Origin: WAPX01 sp964622075
GTDB lineage: Archaea; Halobacteriota; Archaeoglobi; Archaeoglobales; Archaeoglobaceae
DNA length: 25,885 nt
Assembly (NCBI GenBank): GCA_964622075.1
Contig: CAZUMR010000081.1
Span: forward strand, 1-25,885
Direction of reading: 5' to 3'
In this document: positions 13,575 through 21,549 of the stretch, one piece after another
How positions within the stretch are numbered: the stretch's first letter is position 1
Layout of the letters: each line of letters begins with the position of its first letter
Position numbers and translations under genes: made by a program
Notes under the pieces: generated by a model
Told to the model about the DNA's origin: nothing
Database searches by the model: none
What the model saw: only the letters and a program-made list of their open reading frames with translations

Positions 13575-16500
13575 ATGAGCAAAATCGTTTTCGTTGTCTG
13601 GAACAGTCAGTTCATGAAAAAAGCTGCAGAGGAAGCTCTGAATGAGCTTGAACACGAGTTAAAAAAACAGGATCTGGAAATCGTAATCAGAGATGTTCAG
13701 AGTGTAAACTGGAAAAACGACTGCTCAGATCTTTTAAATGAAAAAGCTGACCTCTACGTAATTTATCAGATGGGGAAGGGAGACTGGGAGAAAGAACTTG
13801 CAGAAAAGGCCAGAGTACTTGCATTCAAATCGAGTATAGATTCTTTTTCGATAGTAAAACCAAATTCTGAGCTGTACAGAAAGCTGTACATGTATCTTGC
13901 TTACGACGGTCTGGAAAACCTCAAGAACTTCATCCTGTCCTGCATTTCTCTCCTGAATATTGAGAATATTGAGGTCAGGCGAAAAAAAGACCCGGTAAAA
14001 ATGCCGTGGAGTGGAATCTACCATCCCCTCTCAGAAAAACACTTCGAAAGCTATGGTGAGTACGAGAGATGGTATCGGAAGAATGCTGGCGATGCAGATA
14101 GAAAGGCCGCAATCCTGTTTTACAGAGCAAGGTACCTGTTTGGGAACACAGCTCACGTGGATCTGTTAATAGAAGAGCTTGAGAAGAGAGGAATAATGCC
14201 AGTACCTGTTTTTTGCCTCACATTTCCTGATAAAGATGCCGGAATGCCCGGTGTTGAACATGCCATAGAGAAGTACATCCTTCCTTCAAAGCCAGAAGTC
14301 CTTGTCTGGGGTTTGTACTTCAGGGTTAGCAGGGACATGGAATTGCTGAGGAAACTCAATGTTCCGGTATTAAATGCGATAGAGCTCTACTCAATGTCTC
14401 CTGAAGAATGGGAAAAGAGCGAGGGTATGAATCCGACCACTCTCTCAATGGCTGTTGCACTTCCTGAATTTGATGGGACAATTAATCCTACCGTATTTTC
14501 CGGAGAAATCAGAACTCCTGATATTTTAAAAGCCGTTCCAATCGAGGACAGGGTAAAGAAGATTGCAGAGTACGTTGAAAGATGGATAGATCTGAGAAGG
14601 AAGAGGAGGAGTGAAAGGAAGGTTGCCATAATACTGCACTGCTCGACAACGGGTAACAGCGAGGCCAACAGCGGGACTGCCCTTGGACTTGACAGTTTTG
14701 AAAGCGTTCTGGAAATTCTTAGAGCTATGAAGGAACAGGGATACGACGTCAGAATTCCGGATAAAGATGAACTCGTAAACTCTCTGCAGGCTGCGTGGGC
14801 GGGGAAGTGGGGAGATGGAAAGGGAGAGGAGAAAATATCCAAAGAAGATTACCTCAGCTGGTTCCACACTCTGCCAGAAAAGGTCAGAAGGGATGTGGAG
14901 GAACACTGGAGCCTTAAGGAGATAAAGATACCCGGAGTATGGCTGGGGAAAGTTTTTGTAACCGTTCAGCCTTTAAGGACGGAAAACGATGCTGAGGATT
15001 ACCACAGGTTAATTCACGATCCCGTTCTGCCACCACCCCACACGTATCTGGCCTTTTACAGTTTCATCAACGGGTTCGATGCTGCAGTGCATGTTGGAAA
15101 GCATGGCAGTGTTGAGTGGCTTCCGGGTAAGAGCTGCGGTCTGAGTAACTGCTGTTATCCAGATATTTGCATGCAGACTGTGCCCAACGCCTACATTTAC
15201 ATAGTAAATAACCCGGCAGAGGGTACGCAGGCTAAGAGGAGAGGTTACGCAACTATAGTGGATCACCTGCCACCAGTAATGGAGAGCTCGGAACTTTACG
15301 ATGATCTGGAGATGGCACTGGAAGATTACTTTAAGGCAAGGGAAAGGGGGCTGAAGGATCAGGTGAACGTTCTGAGAGAGAGGATAATCGAGCTCGCAAA
15401 AAAGCACAGATTTCTTGAGGAGTCTGAAGGAAATGGGGAATTGAACGAAAAGTTTGACGACTTTGCAAGGGAACTCCACTCAAAAATTGAGAACATTAAC
15501 TGTTCCCTGTTTAACCTTGGCCTTCACGTTTTTGGAAAAGTCAGAGATTTTGAAAAAATTGCTCTATCTGCAGTCAGACCGGAGCTGAGGTTAAAAGTCA
15601 GGAGCGTTGAGGAGAGGAAAAAGGTAAGAGAGACATTCCTTTCTCTGATTGAATCCCTGATCTCTTCGAATGCTTCTCCTGATAAAATAGATAAAATTGC
15701 TGATATAGCTGATAGAGCTTATTTCAGAAAGCTGGGAGAGGAACTTGGAGTTGATGCCGGGGAGTTTGAGAGGTGCATTCTGGACGGTCTGGAGGTTGTG
15801 GAGAGACTGAGGAGAACGGCTGAACTTGAGTGTTTGCTGAAGTTCCTTGATGGTGGTTTTGTCGAACCAGCTCCTTCTGGAGACCTTACAAGGGGAAGGC
15901 TGGAGGTAATTCCGACAGGTTACAACTTTTACTCTGTTGATCCTAAGGCAATACCAACAAAATCAGCATGGGAAGTTGGGAAAAAGCTTGCTGAGAAGCT
16001 TATAAAAAAGTTTGAGGAAGAGGAAGGTAAACTGCCCGAAACTGTGGCTTTTGTTCAGTGGACGAGCGATCCCATGAATACCGATGGGGAGCAGATAGCC
16101 CAGATTCTGTACACACTTGGAGTCAGGCCGGTGTGGGATGGGAGGAGAGTCTCTTCCCTTGAAGTCATACCTCTTGAGGAGCTCGGAAGACCAAGAATAG
16201 ACGTTTTTCTCAGGATAAGTGGTCTCTTCAGAGATACCTTCATGAACCTTGTCGAGCTCGTTGACAGAGCTGTTGCCATGGTTTCCGCTCTTGACGAACC
16301 GTTTGAGATGAATTACGTGAAAAAGCATACGGTTGAGGGTGTAAAACACAGAATTTTTGGAGATATGCCCGGGGCTTACGGGGCTGGAGTAAACCATGCG
16401 GTAAACTCTTCGGCGTGGGAAAGCAGAGACGATCTGGCTGAAGTGTTCATTGAGTGGGGAATGTACGCTTATGGTGATGGCGTTTACGGTGAAGCGGACA

Positions 16501-17066
16501 GGGAGGGAATGTTAAGGGCGATGAAAAATGTTGATACTGTCGTCAGAAATCATTACACTGACGAGTGGGACATATTCAGCGATGACTGTCCTTACGCCTT
16601 TCAGGCCGGACTGGGTCTGGCTGTTGAAAAAGTCAGGGGGAAGAGGCCAAAACTTTACATAATGGATACACGCCCTGCTCCGGGGGAGAAAGGAAAGGTC
16701 GTGGATGTGAAGGAGGAAGTTGAGAGGGTTGCGAGAATAACACTGCTGAACGACAGATGGGTTGAGGGAATGAAAAGTCATGGCTACAAGGGAGCAGGAG
16801 ATATGATGAAAAGAATAGTGAACATGTTTGGCTGGGAAGCAACAGCTGATGCAGTTGAGGACTGGATATTTGAAGAGGTCGCCGAAAAGTACGTGCTGGA
16901 TGAGGAGATGAGGAAGTGGTTCCTTGAAAACAACCCCTACGCAGTTGAGGAAATAGCAAGGAGGCTGATCGAGGCTCATCGCAGGGGACTCTGGAATGCC
17001 AGAGAAGAAACACTGGAAAGGCTGGAGGAAGTGTACTTCGAAATAGAAGGATATCTGGAGGAGTAG
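13575..17066 (+). CDS. cobN: Cobaltochelatase subunit CobN / magnesium-chelatase H-like protein
   Basis: 1163 aa, close to the CobN/ChlH range (1200-1300). Diagnostic stretches are HCSTTGNSEANSGTALGLDSFES near 355, the porphyrinoid-site motif GKHGSVEWLPGKSCGLS near 506-521, WTSDPMNTDGEQIAQ near 835, and the C-terminal MKSHGYKGAGDMMKR with FGWEATADAVEDWIFEEVAEKYVLD. The H-type subunit binds the corrin or porphyrin ring and inserts cobalt (or Mg/Ni) with ATPase partners of the CobS/CobT or ChlI/ChlD type, none of which is in this window. It is probably used for cobalamin synthesis, although archaea can also make the insertion early through CbiX or CbiK. It is transcribed alone from its own promoter. 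Confidence 0.85.
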   Translation: MSKIVFVVWNSQFMKKAAEEALNELEHELKKQDLEIVIRDVQSVNWKNDCSDLLNEKADLYVIYQMGKGDWEKELAEKARVLAFKSSIDSFSIVKPNSELYRKLYMYLAYDGLENLKNFILSCISLLNIENIEVRRKKDPVKMPWSGIYHPLSEKHFESYGEYERWYRKNAGDADRKAAILFYRARYLFGNTAHVDLLIEELEKRGIMPVPVFCLTFPDKDAGMPGVEHAIEKYILPSKPEVLVWGLYFRVSRDMELLRKLNVPVLNAIELYSMSPEEWEKSEGMNPTTLSMAVALPEFDGTINPTVFSGEIRTPDILKAVPIEDRVKKIAEYVERWIDLRRKRRSERKVAIILHCSTTGNSEANSGTALGLDSFESVLEILRAMKEQGYDVRIPDKDELVNSLQAAWAGKWGDGKGEEKISKEDYLSWFHTLPEKVRRDVEEHWSLKEIKIPGVWLGKVFVTVQPLRTENDAEDYHRLIHDPVLPPPHTYLAFYSFINGFDAAVHVGKHGSVEWLPGKSCGLSNCCYPDICMQTVPNAYIYIVNNPAEGTQAKRRGYATIVDHLPPVMESSELYDDLEMALEDYFKARERGLKDQVNVLRERIIELAKKHRFLEESEGNGELNEKFDDFARELHSKIENINCSLFNLGLHVFGKVRDFEKIALSAVRPELRLKVRSVEERKKVRETFLSLIESLISSNASPDKIDKIADIADRAYFRKLGEELGVDAGEFERCILDGLEVVERLRRTAELECLLKFLDGGFVEPAPSGDLTRGRLEVIPTGYNFYSVDPKAIPTKSAWEVGKKLAEKLIKKFEEEEGKLPETVAFVQWTSDPMNTDGEQIAQILYTLGVRPVWDGRRVSSLEVIPLEELGRPRIDVFLRISGLFRDTFMNLVELVDRAVAMVSALDEPFEMNYVKKHTVEGVKHRIFGDMPGAYGAGVNHAVNSSAWESRDDLAEVFIEWGMYAYGDGVYGEADREGMLRAMKNVDTVVRNHYTDEWDIFSDDCPYAFQAGLGLAVEKVRGKRPKLYIMDTRPAPGEKGKVVDVKEEVERVARITLLNDRWVEGMKSHGYKGAGDMMKRIVNMFGWEATADAVEDWIFEEVAEKYVLDEEMRKWFLENNPYAVEEIARRLIEAHRRGLWNAREETLERLEEVYFEIEGYLEE

Positions 17067-17073
17067 AAGCGGC

Positions 17074-17104
17074 TTAGAACGAAGTCAGGTTTAGAACGAA
17101 GTCA
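17074..17104. repeat. 14-bp direct repeat, period 17
   Basis: ttagaacgaagtca at 17074-17087 recurs at 17091-17104, starting 8 bases after the cobN stop. Confidence 0.9.
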
Positions 17105-17145
17105 ATTTTGCAGTAAGTTAAAAAGAGAAATTAAACGAAAAATTA

Positions 17146-17153
17146 CTTATATT
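17146..17153 (+). promoter_or_regulatory. TATA-like box of the LolA-like gene
   Basis: CTTATATT predicts a transcription start near 17175 and a roughly 73-base leader, in contrast to the leaderless neighbours. Confidence 0.4.
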
Positions 17154-17212
17154 CTGGTGAATTACAGTGGAATACTTTAAAGAAGGCGAGAAAGTGCAGG
17201 GGTTGAGGAGAG

Positions 17213-17251
17213 ATGAGTAGAAAAGGAAGAAAAGAGAGGGAATATAAATGA
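17213..17251 (+). CDS. Possible 12-codon leader ORF overlapping the LolA-like start
   Basis: ATG at 17213, preceded by GAGGAG, encodes the basic peptide MSRKGRKEREYK. Its TGA stop (17249-17251) overlaps the ATG of the next gene as ATGA, the arrangement used for translational coupling in archaeal operons. It is too short for codon statistics, so it may be chance. Confidence 0.25.
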   Translation: MSRKGRKEREYK

Positions 17252-18330
17252 AAGCTGGAAACCTGAAAGTAGTTGTGCTGTTTATTATTCTGGTAGCTTT
17301 GACTCTCGGGTGTGCCCAGAATTCAGGTAAAAGCGGGAAAAGCGAGATTCCAGTTAGTCCATCAGTTAAACTGAATGCAAGCTACATTTTAAAGAAGATG
17401 AATGAGAAGTGTGATTCTCTCAGAAGTTACAGCATGACTGTTATTCGAAAAGTAGGGAGAGATGAGAATTCAACAAAGGTGTATCAGCTATACTACTACG
17501 TTTTTGAAAAACCGAACAAGACTTACTTGAGAGACATCAAAAATGGAGTGCTCATGGTATCAAATGGAAAGACGATATGGGTGTACAACAGGCAGCATAA
17601 CGAGGTAAAGGTGCTGGATGTCAATGCTCTTACAAGAGGGGCAAGGGAAGAGTACGAGATGGGACTTTTGAAAGCGTTTGTGAATACCTTTTCCAGAAAT
17701 TACAACTCCACTTACGCTGGCGTCGTCAAGGAAAACGGCAGGAGTTTTTACCTGCTGAACCTCAAGCCTCACAAAAGATTTACCGGGGGAGGAAACGTAT
17801 CTGTTTACGTTTCACCCGATACATGGCTGCCTGAAAAGATTGTTTACAGGGGCTACACCATGTTCGGTCCAATCGTGACCGTCACACTCATAGAAAACGT
17901 AACACTCAATCCAAAAGTTAACGAGAGCATGTTTACATTCACTGTTCCAAGTGGAGCCAAGGTTATTTACGGGACGAGATCCTATACGAATGTAAGCGAA
18001 GCCCAGAAGCACGTGAACTTCACGATTTTGGTTCCGAAGTATGCTGCAGGCATGAAACTGGACAAAATCCTCGTTTCACCGGAGAATACAGTTACCCTGT
18101 TTTACAGGAATGACAGCAACTCATTCATTGTGCTTGAAACCCCCGGAAACATGACTTTTAGACCGTTAGCAGAGCGTGTAAAGATCAATGGTGTTACCGT
18201 TCAGAAGGGAAAGACGATTTCAGGCGGGCATTACTTTGAATTCGCTAAAAATGGTGTCACCATATACATCCTATCAGACAATCTGAACACAAGCGTACTG
18301 TTTGAAATTACCAGATCGATGCTGGAGTAA
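17248..18330 (+). CDS. LolA-like lipoprotein with a C-terminal DUF4367-type domain
   Basis: 360 aa. The signal peptide ends in the lipobox TLGC (Cys22), followed by a short Gly/Ser linker. Residues about 45-235 form a LolA/LolB-like unclosed-barrel domain (YSMTVIRKVG, LRDIKNGVLMVSNGKTIWVYNRQHNEVKV, PDTWLPEKIVYRG); 250-355 resemble a DUF4367 domain (HVNFTILVPKYAAGMKLDKI, GVTIYILSDN). Archaea have no outer membrane, so this protein probably binds a hydrophobic ligand at the outer face of the cytoplasmic membrane. Many Asn-x-Ser/Thr sites suggest N-glycosylation. GAGGG lies about 8 bases before the ATG. It stands alone after cobN and is convergent with the LEA14-like gene. Confidence 0.75.
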   Translation: MKAGNLKVVVLFIILVALTLGCAQNSGKSGKSEIPVSPSVKLNASYILKKMNEKCDSLRSYSMTVIRKVGRDENSTKVYQLYYYVFEKPNKTYLRDIKNGVLMVSNGKTIWVYNRQHNEVKVLDVNALTRGAREEYEMGLLKAFVNTFSRNYNSTYAGVVKENGRSFYLLNLKPHKRFTGGGNVSVYVSPDTWLPEKIVYRGYTMFGPIVTVTLIENVTLNPKVNESMFTFTVPSGAKVIYGTRSYTNVSEAQKHVNFTILVPKYAAGMKLDKILVSPENTVTLFYRNDSNSFIVLETPGNMTFRPLAERVKINGVTVQKGKTISGGHYFEFAKNGVTIYILSDNLNTSVLFEITRSMLE

Positions 18331-18358
18331 TTTTTTATTTATTTTTTATGCTTTTTTT
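18331..18358 (+). terminator. Poly-T terminator of the LolA-like gene
   Basis: Three T-rich runs (ttttttattt, attttttatg, ttttttt) begin directly at the stop codon, the simple oligo-U signal that archaeal RNA polymerase needs. The facing gene has a matching T-run on its own strand near 18430-18414. Confidence 0.6.
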
Positions 18359-18385
18359 ACACTTTAAATTTTTACACTTCAATTT
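18356..18385. repeat. 15-bp imperfect tandem duplication
   Basis: tttacactttaaatt at 18356-18370 is followed by tttacacttcaattt at 18371-18385, 13 of 15 bases equal. Confidence 0.8.
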
Positions 18386-18430
18386 ACATTTCCAGTTTTA
18401 TTTCCACAAAACAATGGTAAAAATAAAAAA

Positions 18431-18889
18431 TTAAAGATTTATCTGCTCTACTTGCTCAAATGGAATGCCAAAGCTTGTTATCTTCAGATCTATGTATGCC
18501 GTGCCCTTTACCTTGATGGTGACCTTTCCACTCTTTGCGAGCTGAATTAACGTGCCTATTGCTCTGACATCTTCAATCTTTACCGGCACTGTAAACTCCG
18601 TAACTCCGTTTGCCTTTATGCTGATGTCCTTTCTTTCACCGTGCCCGAGATAGACGAACTTTCCATTGTTGAGGTAGTAAACGTCGAACTCAAGCTTTGT
18701 CAGGTGTGCTCCAAACGGGTTTGGATTGTTTACCCTTATCTTGACATTCAGAGTTACACTCGACAGGCTAACTCCTGAAGGAGTAACGCTGACGACACTG
18801 ACTTCTGGCTTTTTTATGAACGAGCACCCACTCAAAACCGCAGTTACTGCTACGGCAACGATCAGGATGGCGAGGTAGCTTTTTCTCAT
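18431..18889 (-). CDS. LEA14-like (WHy-domain) lipoprotein
   Basis: 152 aa. The signal peptide ends in LSGC (lipidated Cys22). The mature domain has the LEA14/WHy signature: LSSVTLNVKIRVNNPNPFG, with the NPNPF motif, LTKLEFDVYYLNNGKFVYLGHG and VTEFTVPVKIE. This fold is a small beta-sandwich found in desiccation-related plant proteins and in many archaeal surface lipoproteins of unknown function. It is anchored outside the cytoplasmic membrane. A TTAATA-like box near 18920-18912 is about 26 bases before the ATG, suggesting a leaderless mRNA. The gene is transcribed alone and ends facing the LolA-like lipoprotein gene 100 bases away. Confidence 0.8.
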   Translation of the reverse strand: MRKSYLAILIVAVAVTAVLSGCSFIKKPEVSVVSVTPSGVSLSSVTLNVKIRVNNPNPFGAHLTKLEFDVYYLNNGKFVYLGHGERKDISIKANGVTEFTVPVKIEDVRAIGTLIQLAKSGKVTIKVKGTAYIDLKITSFGIPFEQVEQINL

Positions 18890-18960
18890 GAGTTGGAAGT
18901 AGTTTTTAACGGTATTAACATTTTTCCGGTTTTTACTTTTCTGATACCTTCCTGATTGGC

Positions 18961-18986
18961 AATTATTAATTGTAATTATTAGCTGT
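18961..18986. repeat. 13-bp imperfect tandem duplication
   Basis: aattattaattgt is followed directly by aattattagctgt, 11 of 13 bases equal, in the divergent gap before the PRTase operon. The rest of the 210-base gap is A/T-rich and carries weak TATA-like sites only. Confidence 0.7.
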
Positions 18987-19099
18987 CAGTTACGTACAAT
19001 TTAGAAATATAATTGAATATATAAATTAAAAACTTAAAATTGTAGTTCTACAGTTCTGAAACCAGAAACCTGAAAAATCTTCCTCCTGATCCACAGCTC

Positions 19100-19753
19100 A
19101 TGAGGTTTACCGTTACAAACTGGGAGTACATGGACAGTCTCTGCAGAAAGCTTGCGGATCAGATCAGGGAGGATGATTACTCCCCTGACTGCATAATCGC
19201 ACTTGCAAGGGGTGGGTGGTTCGCAGGTAACATTCTGTGTGATATGCTTGGTGTTAAAAACCTCATAAGCGTCAGGGCAAAACATTACTCCGCCACAACC
19301 AAGCTTATACCGGAGGTTGTTAAGGAGGATTTTGCCCATGCGAGCGGAAAGGTTCTGATAGTTGACGATGTTGCCAATACCGGGAAAAGTCTTGAACTTG
19401 CTGAGGAACTGTGTGATGGATGTGAAGAGGTAAGAACTGCCGTTTTAATGCTCATGCAGTCCTCTTCCTACACACCTCACTACTTTGGAGACTACATAGT
19501 TGACAACGTGTGGGTGATATTTCCGTGGAACTTTTACGAAGAAATGATAGACCTTGTGGAGAGAGTTGTTGGAGATGAATTCGTCTGTCTCTGGGAAATC
19601 AGGTGGAGACTTTACGACGAATTCGGAATAGATCCCACGAGCCTTGAAATCTCTCAGCCTGGGAAGCTTGAGTTTGTAATAGAGGAGATGGTGAGAAGAG
19701 GTATTCTGGAGGAAGGAGAGAGGAGAGGGGAGAGAGTTTGGAGAAAGGTGTAA
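19100..19753 (+). CDS. Phosphoribosyltransferase (COG2236-type)
   Basis: 217 aa. The PRPP-binding loop VLIVDDVANTGKS spans residues 85-97 and the PPi loop ARGGWFAG starts at 36, so this is a type I PRTase. The remaining part, including a C-terminal winged-helix-like tail (EFVIEEMVRRGILEEGERRGERVW), is not diagnostic; related archaeal proteins are annotated as xanthine/guanine PRTases or simply as predicted PRTases. It would transfer a base onto PRPP for salvage or a specialised pathway. The ATG at 19100 has no purine-rich ribosome site ahead of it. The gene overlaps the radical SAM gene by 16 bases, the first link in a three-gene operon. Confidence 0.82.
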   Translation: MRFTVTNWEYMDSLCRKLADQIREDDYSPDCIIALARGGWFAGNILCDMLGVKNLISVRAKHYSATTKLIPEVVKEDFAHASGKVLIVDDVANTGKSLELAEELCDGCEEVRTAVLMLMQSSSYTPHYFGDYIVDNVWVIFPWNFYEEMIDLVERVVGDEFVCLWEIRWRLYDEFGIDPTSLEISQPGKLEFVIEEMVRRGILEEGERRGERVWRKV

Positions 19754-20778
19754 TTCCCGGTCTGGAAAGGTACTGCGGAATATGTGATGGTGAGAAAGCT
19801 GCAAAATTCCTGATAGCAAGAACTCTACCGGCTGAGAAATCTGACAGTCTCGATGAGATGCTAAGTCATCACAGGAAGCTGAAATCTGAGTTCTCGAAAA
19901 TTGTCAGGGAACTGGATGAGGATGAAGTACATCCTGAGGACCTTGAATTTGCAGAATACTCTTTTCTGAATCTTAAGGCTGACATTCTGAAAGAGATGCT
20001 CAAAAGCTGCCATTTCTGCGAGAGGAGGTGTGGAGTTAACAGGTATGAGAGGAAGGGATTTTGTAAATGCGGGGTTAAGAGTTACTACTCCTCGGAATTC
20101 CTGCACATGGGTGAGGAGCCTGAGCTTATACCCTCGCATACAATCTTTTTTAACAGATGCACCTTCGCCTGCGTGTTCTGTCAGAACTACGACATCGTTT
20201 ACGATGACGATTATCTGGTGGATCCTGTGGAGATGGCGAGAATTATAGAGGTCAGGTACATTCAGGGAAGCAGAAACGTGAACTTTGTTGGTGGAAATCC
20301 AGATCAGCACGCCCATACAATTCTTGAAATTTTGAGTTACGTTAGCCTGAACGTTCCAGTTGTGTGGAATTCCAACATGTATCACACAACTGAACTTGCT
20401 GAAATAATTGAAGATGTTGTGGATGTCTGGCTTGGCGATTTCAAGTACGGAAACGACAGATGTGCTGAGAGGTATTCGAAGGTAAAGAACTACTGGGAGG
20501 TTGTTACGAGAAACTTCAGAAGGGCGTACGATACAGGGGAAGTTTTGCTCAGACACCTTGTAATGCCGAACAACCTTGAATGCTGCACAAGAAAGGTTGT
20601 GGAATGGGTCAGCAGAAACATCCCGGGAGTCAGGTTTAACATGATGTTCCAGTATAGGCCCGAATTTCTTGTTGCAGAAATGCCTGAGAAATGGCCGGAA
20701 ATTGCAAGGAGGCTGACGAAGGAAGAAATAAGGGAGGCCATGAAAATGGCTGAGGAGTACAATCTCAACCTCGTGTAG
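19738..20778 (+). CDS. PflX-like (COG1313) radical SAM protein
   Basis: 346 aa. The radical SAM cluster motif is C141-x3-C145-x2-C148 in FFNRCTFACVFCQN. Upstream is the COG1313 hallmark C91-HFC94-ERRC98-GVNR with C109 and C111, a second possible metal or Fe-S site, followed by HMGEEPEL. An additional N-terminal extension (YCGICDG, then about 70 residues of helix) is not part of the core family as I know it. The members resemble pyruvate-formate-lyase activases, but their substrates are unknown. The start is taken as TTG at 19738, inside the end of the PRTase gene; no ATG is close. It is 8 bases ahead of the eIF2B-like gene. Confidence 0.82.
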   Translation: MEKGVIPGLERYCGICDGEKAAKFLIARTLPAEKSDSLDEMLSHHRKLKSEFSKIVRELDEDEVHPEDLEFAEYSFLNLKADILKEMLKSCHFCERRCGVNRYERKGFCKCGVKSYYSSEFLHMGEEPELIPSHTIFFNRCTFACVFCQNYDIVYDDDYLVDPVEMARIIEVRYIQGSRNVNFVGGNPDQHAHTILEILSYVSLNVPVVWNSNMYHTTELAEIIEDVVDVWLGDFKYGNDRCAERYSKVKNYWEVVTRNFRRAYDTGEVLLRHLVMPNNLECCTRKVVEWVSRNIPGVRFNMMFQYRPEFLVAEMPEKWPEIARRLTKEEIREAMKMAEEYNLNLV

Positions 20779-20786
20779 GTGTCGTT

Positions 20787-21503
20787 ATGGAAGAGCTGGA
20801 AGAAAGACTGAGCAGAATAATCGGTGACAGGCAGAGAGGCTGTTCTGAAATTCTGATCGACTCGCTGGAGCTTCTTAAAGACGTTGAGAGGTTTTACGGG
20901 AGGAATAGAGTTGCTGAAGTGGCTGGAAAGATCTCAAGAGCTCACAGCGGTATGATTGGACTCGTCAGAACTCTGGAAAAGGCCGTAAAAAACGGTGTAA
21001 ATGAAGTTCTAAACGACGTTGCGAGGGCAAACGAACTCACGTCTGAAAATCTGTCGGAGATGGCTGAGGGGAAATGTGCTGTCACAGTAAGCAGGAGCGG
21101 GATAGTTGAAAGGGGATTGAGAAAGGCATCCAGAGTTTACGTCATGATTTCGAGGCCGGGAGAGGAAGGAAGAATAATGGCGGAAACACTCGGTGCTTAC
21201 ACTGATGTAAGGGTTATAGAAGATGCTGAGGTTGGTGTGTATTTGAGAAGAAGCGATCTTGCCGTTTGTGGAGCTGATGCAATATCTGCAAAGGGGTTTC
21301 TGAACAAGGTTGGGACACTTCCGCTGATGTGTACAGCAAAACACACTGGAGTGGAGAGGTTTGTTGCCACTCCCCTCTACAAACTCGTTGATAAAATCGT
21401 GGAGACACATCCTTTCGAATTTGTTGATGCAACTCTTGCAAGTCTCATTACCGAGAAAGGTTTAACTTCCTGGCTTTCCCTGAGCTCTGACCGAATTCTG
21501 TGA
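20787..21503 (+). CDS. eIF2B alpha/beta/delta-like (IF-2B family) protein
   Basis: 238 aa, shorter than eIF2B subunits or ribose-1,5-bisphosphate isomerases (about 300-350), mainly because the N-terminal helical domain is compact. Family motifs are ISRPGEEGR (121-129), CGADAISAKG (161-170) and NKVGTLPL (173-180). The family includes eIF2B regulators, methylthioribose-1-phosphate isomerase and ribose-1,5-bisphosphate isomerase. The metabolic isomerases carry a catalytic Cys in a THCNxG loop; here the equivalent reads VSRSG (101-105), with no Cys, although the Asp of GAD is kept. A role as one of those isomerases is therefore doubtful. AGGTG precedes the ATG. It is the last gene of the PRTase/radical SAM operon. 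Confidence 0.75.
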   Translation: MEELEERLSRIIGDRQRGCSEILIDSLELLKDVERFYGRNRVAEVAGKISRAHSGMIGLVRTLEKAVKNGVNEVLNDVARANELTSENLSEMAEGKCAVTVSRSGIVERGLRKASRVYVMISRPGEEGRIMAETLGAYTDVRVIEDAEVGVYLRRSDLAVCGADAISAKGFLNKVGTLPLMCTAKHTGVERFVATPLYKLVDKIVETHPFEFVDATLASLITEKGLTSWLSLSSDRIL

Positions 21504-21521
21504 AGGCTGTGCACGTAAGAA

Positions 21522-21549
21522 AAATCCAGCTGGAGAAATCTTGGATTTC
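21522..21549. terminator. Nested inverted repeats between convergent genes
   Basis: AAATCCA (21522-21528) is complementary to TGGATTT (21542-21548). Inside lie the palindrome TCCAGCTGGA (21525-21534) and the short hairpin GAAATC-ttg-GATTTC (21535-21549). They sit in the 66-base gap between the eIF2B-like and DUF2207-like genes and could fold in transcripts from either side. A terminator role is a guess. Confidence 0.35.

Noticed and set aside
20787..21503. Assignment as ribose-1,5-bisphosphate isomerase of the AMP-Rubisco pathway
   Set aside because: The catalytic Cys loop is missing, the protein is short, and no AMP phosphorylase or Rubisco gene lies nearby.
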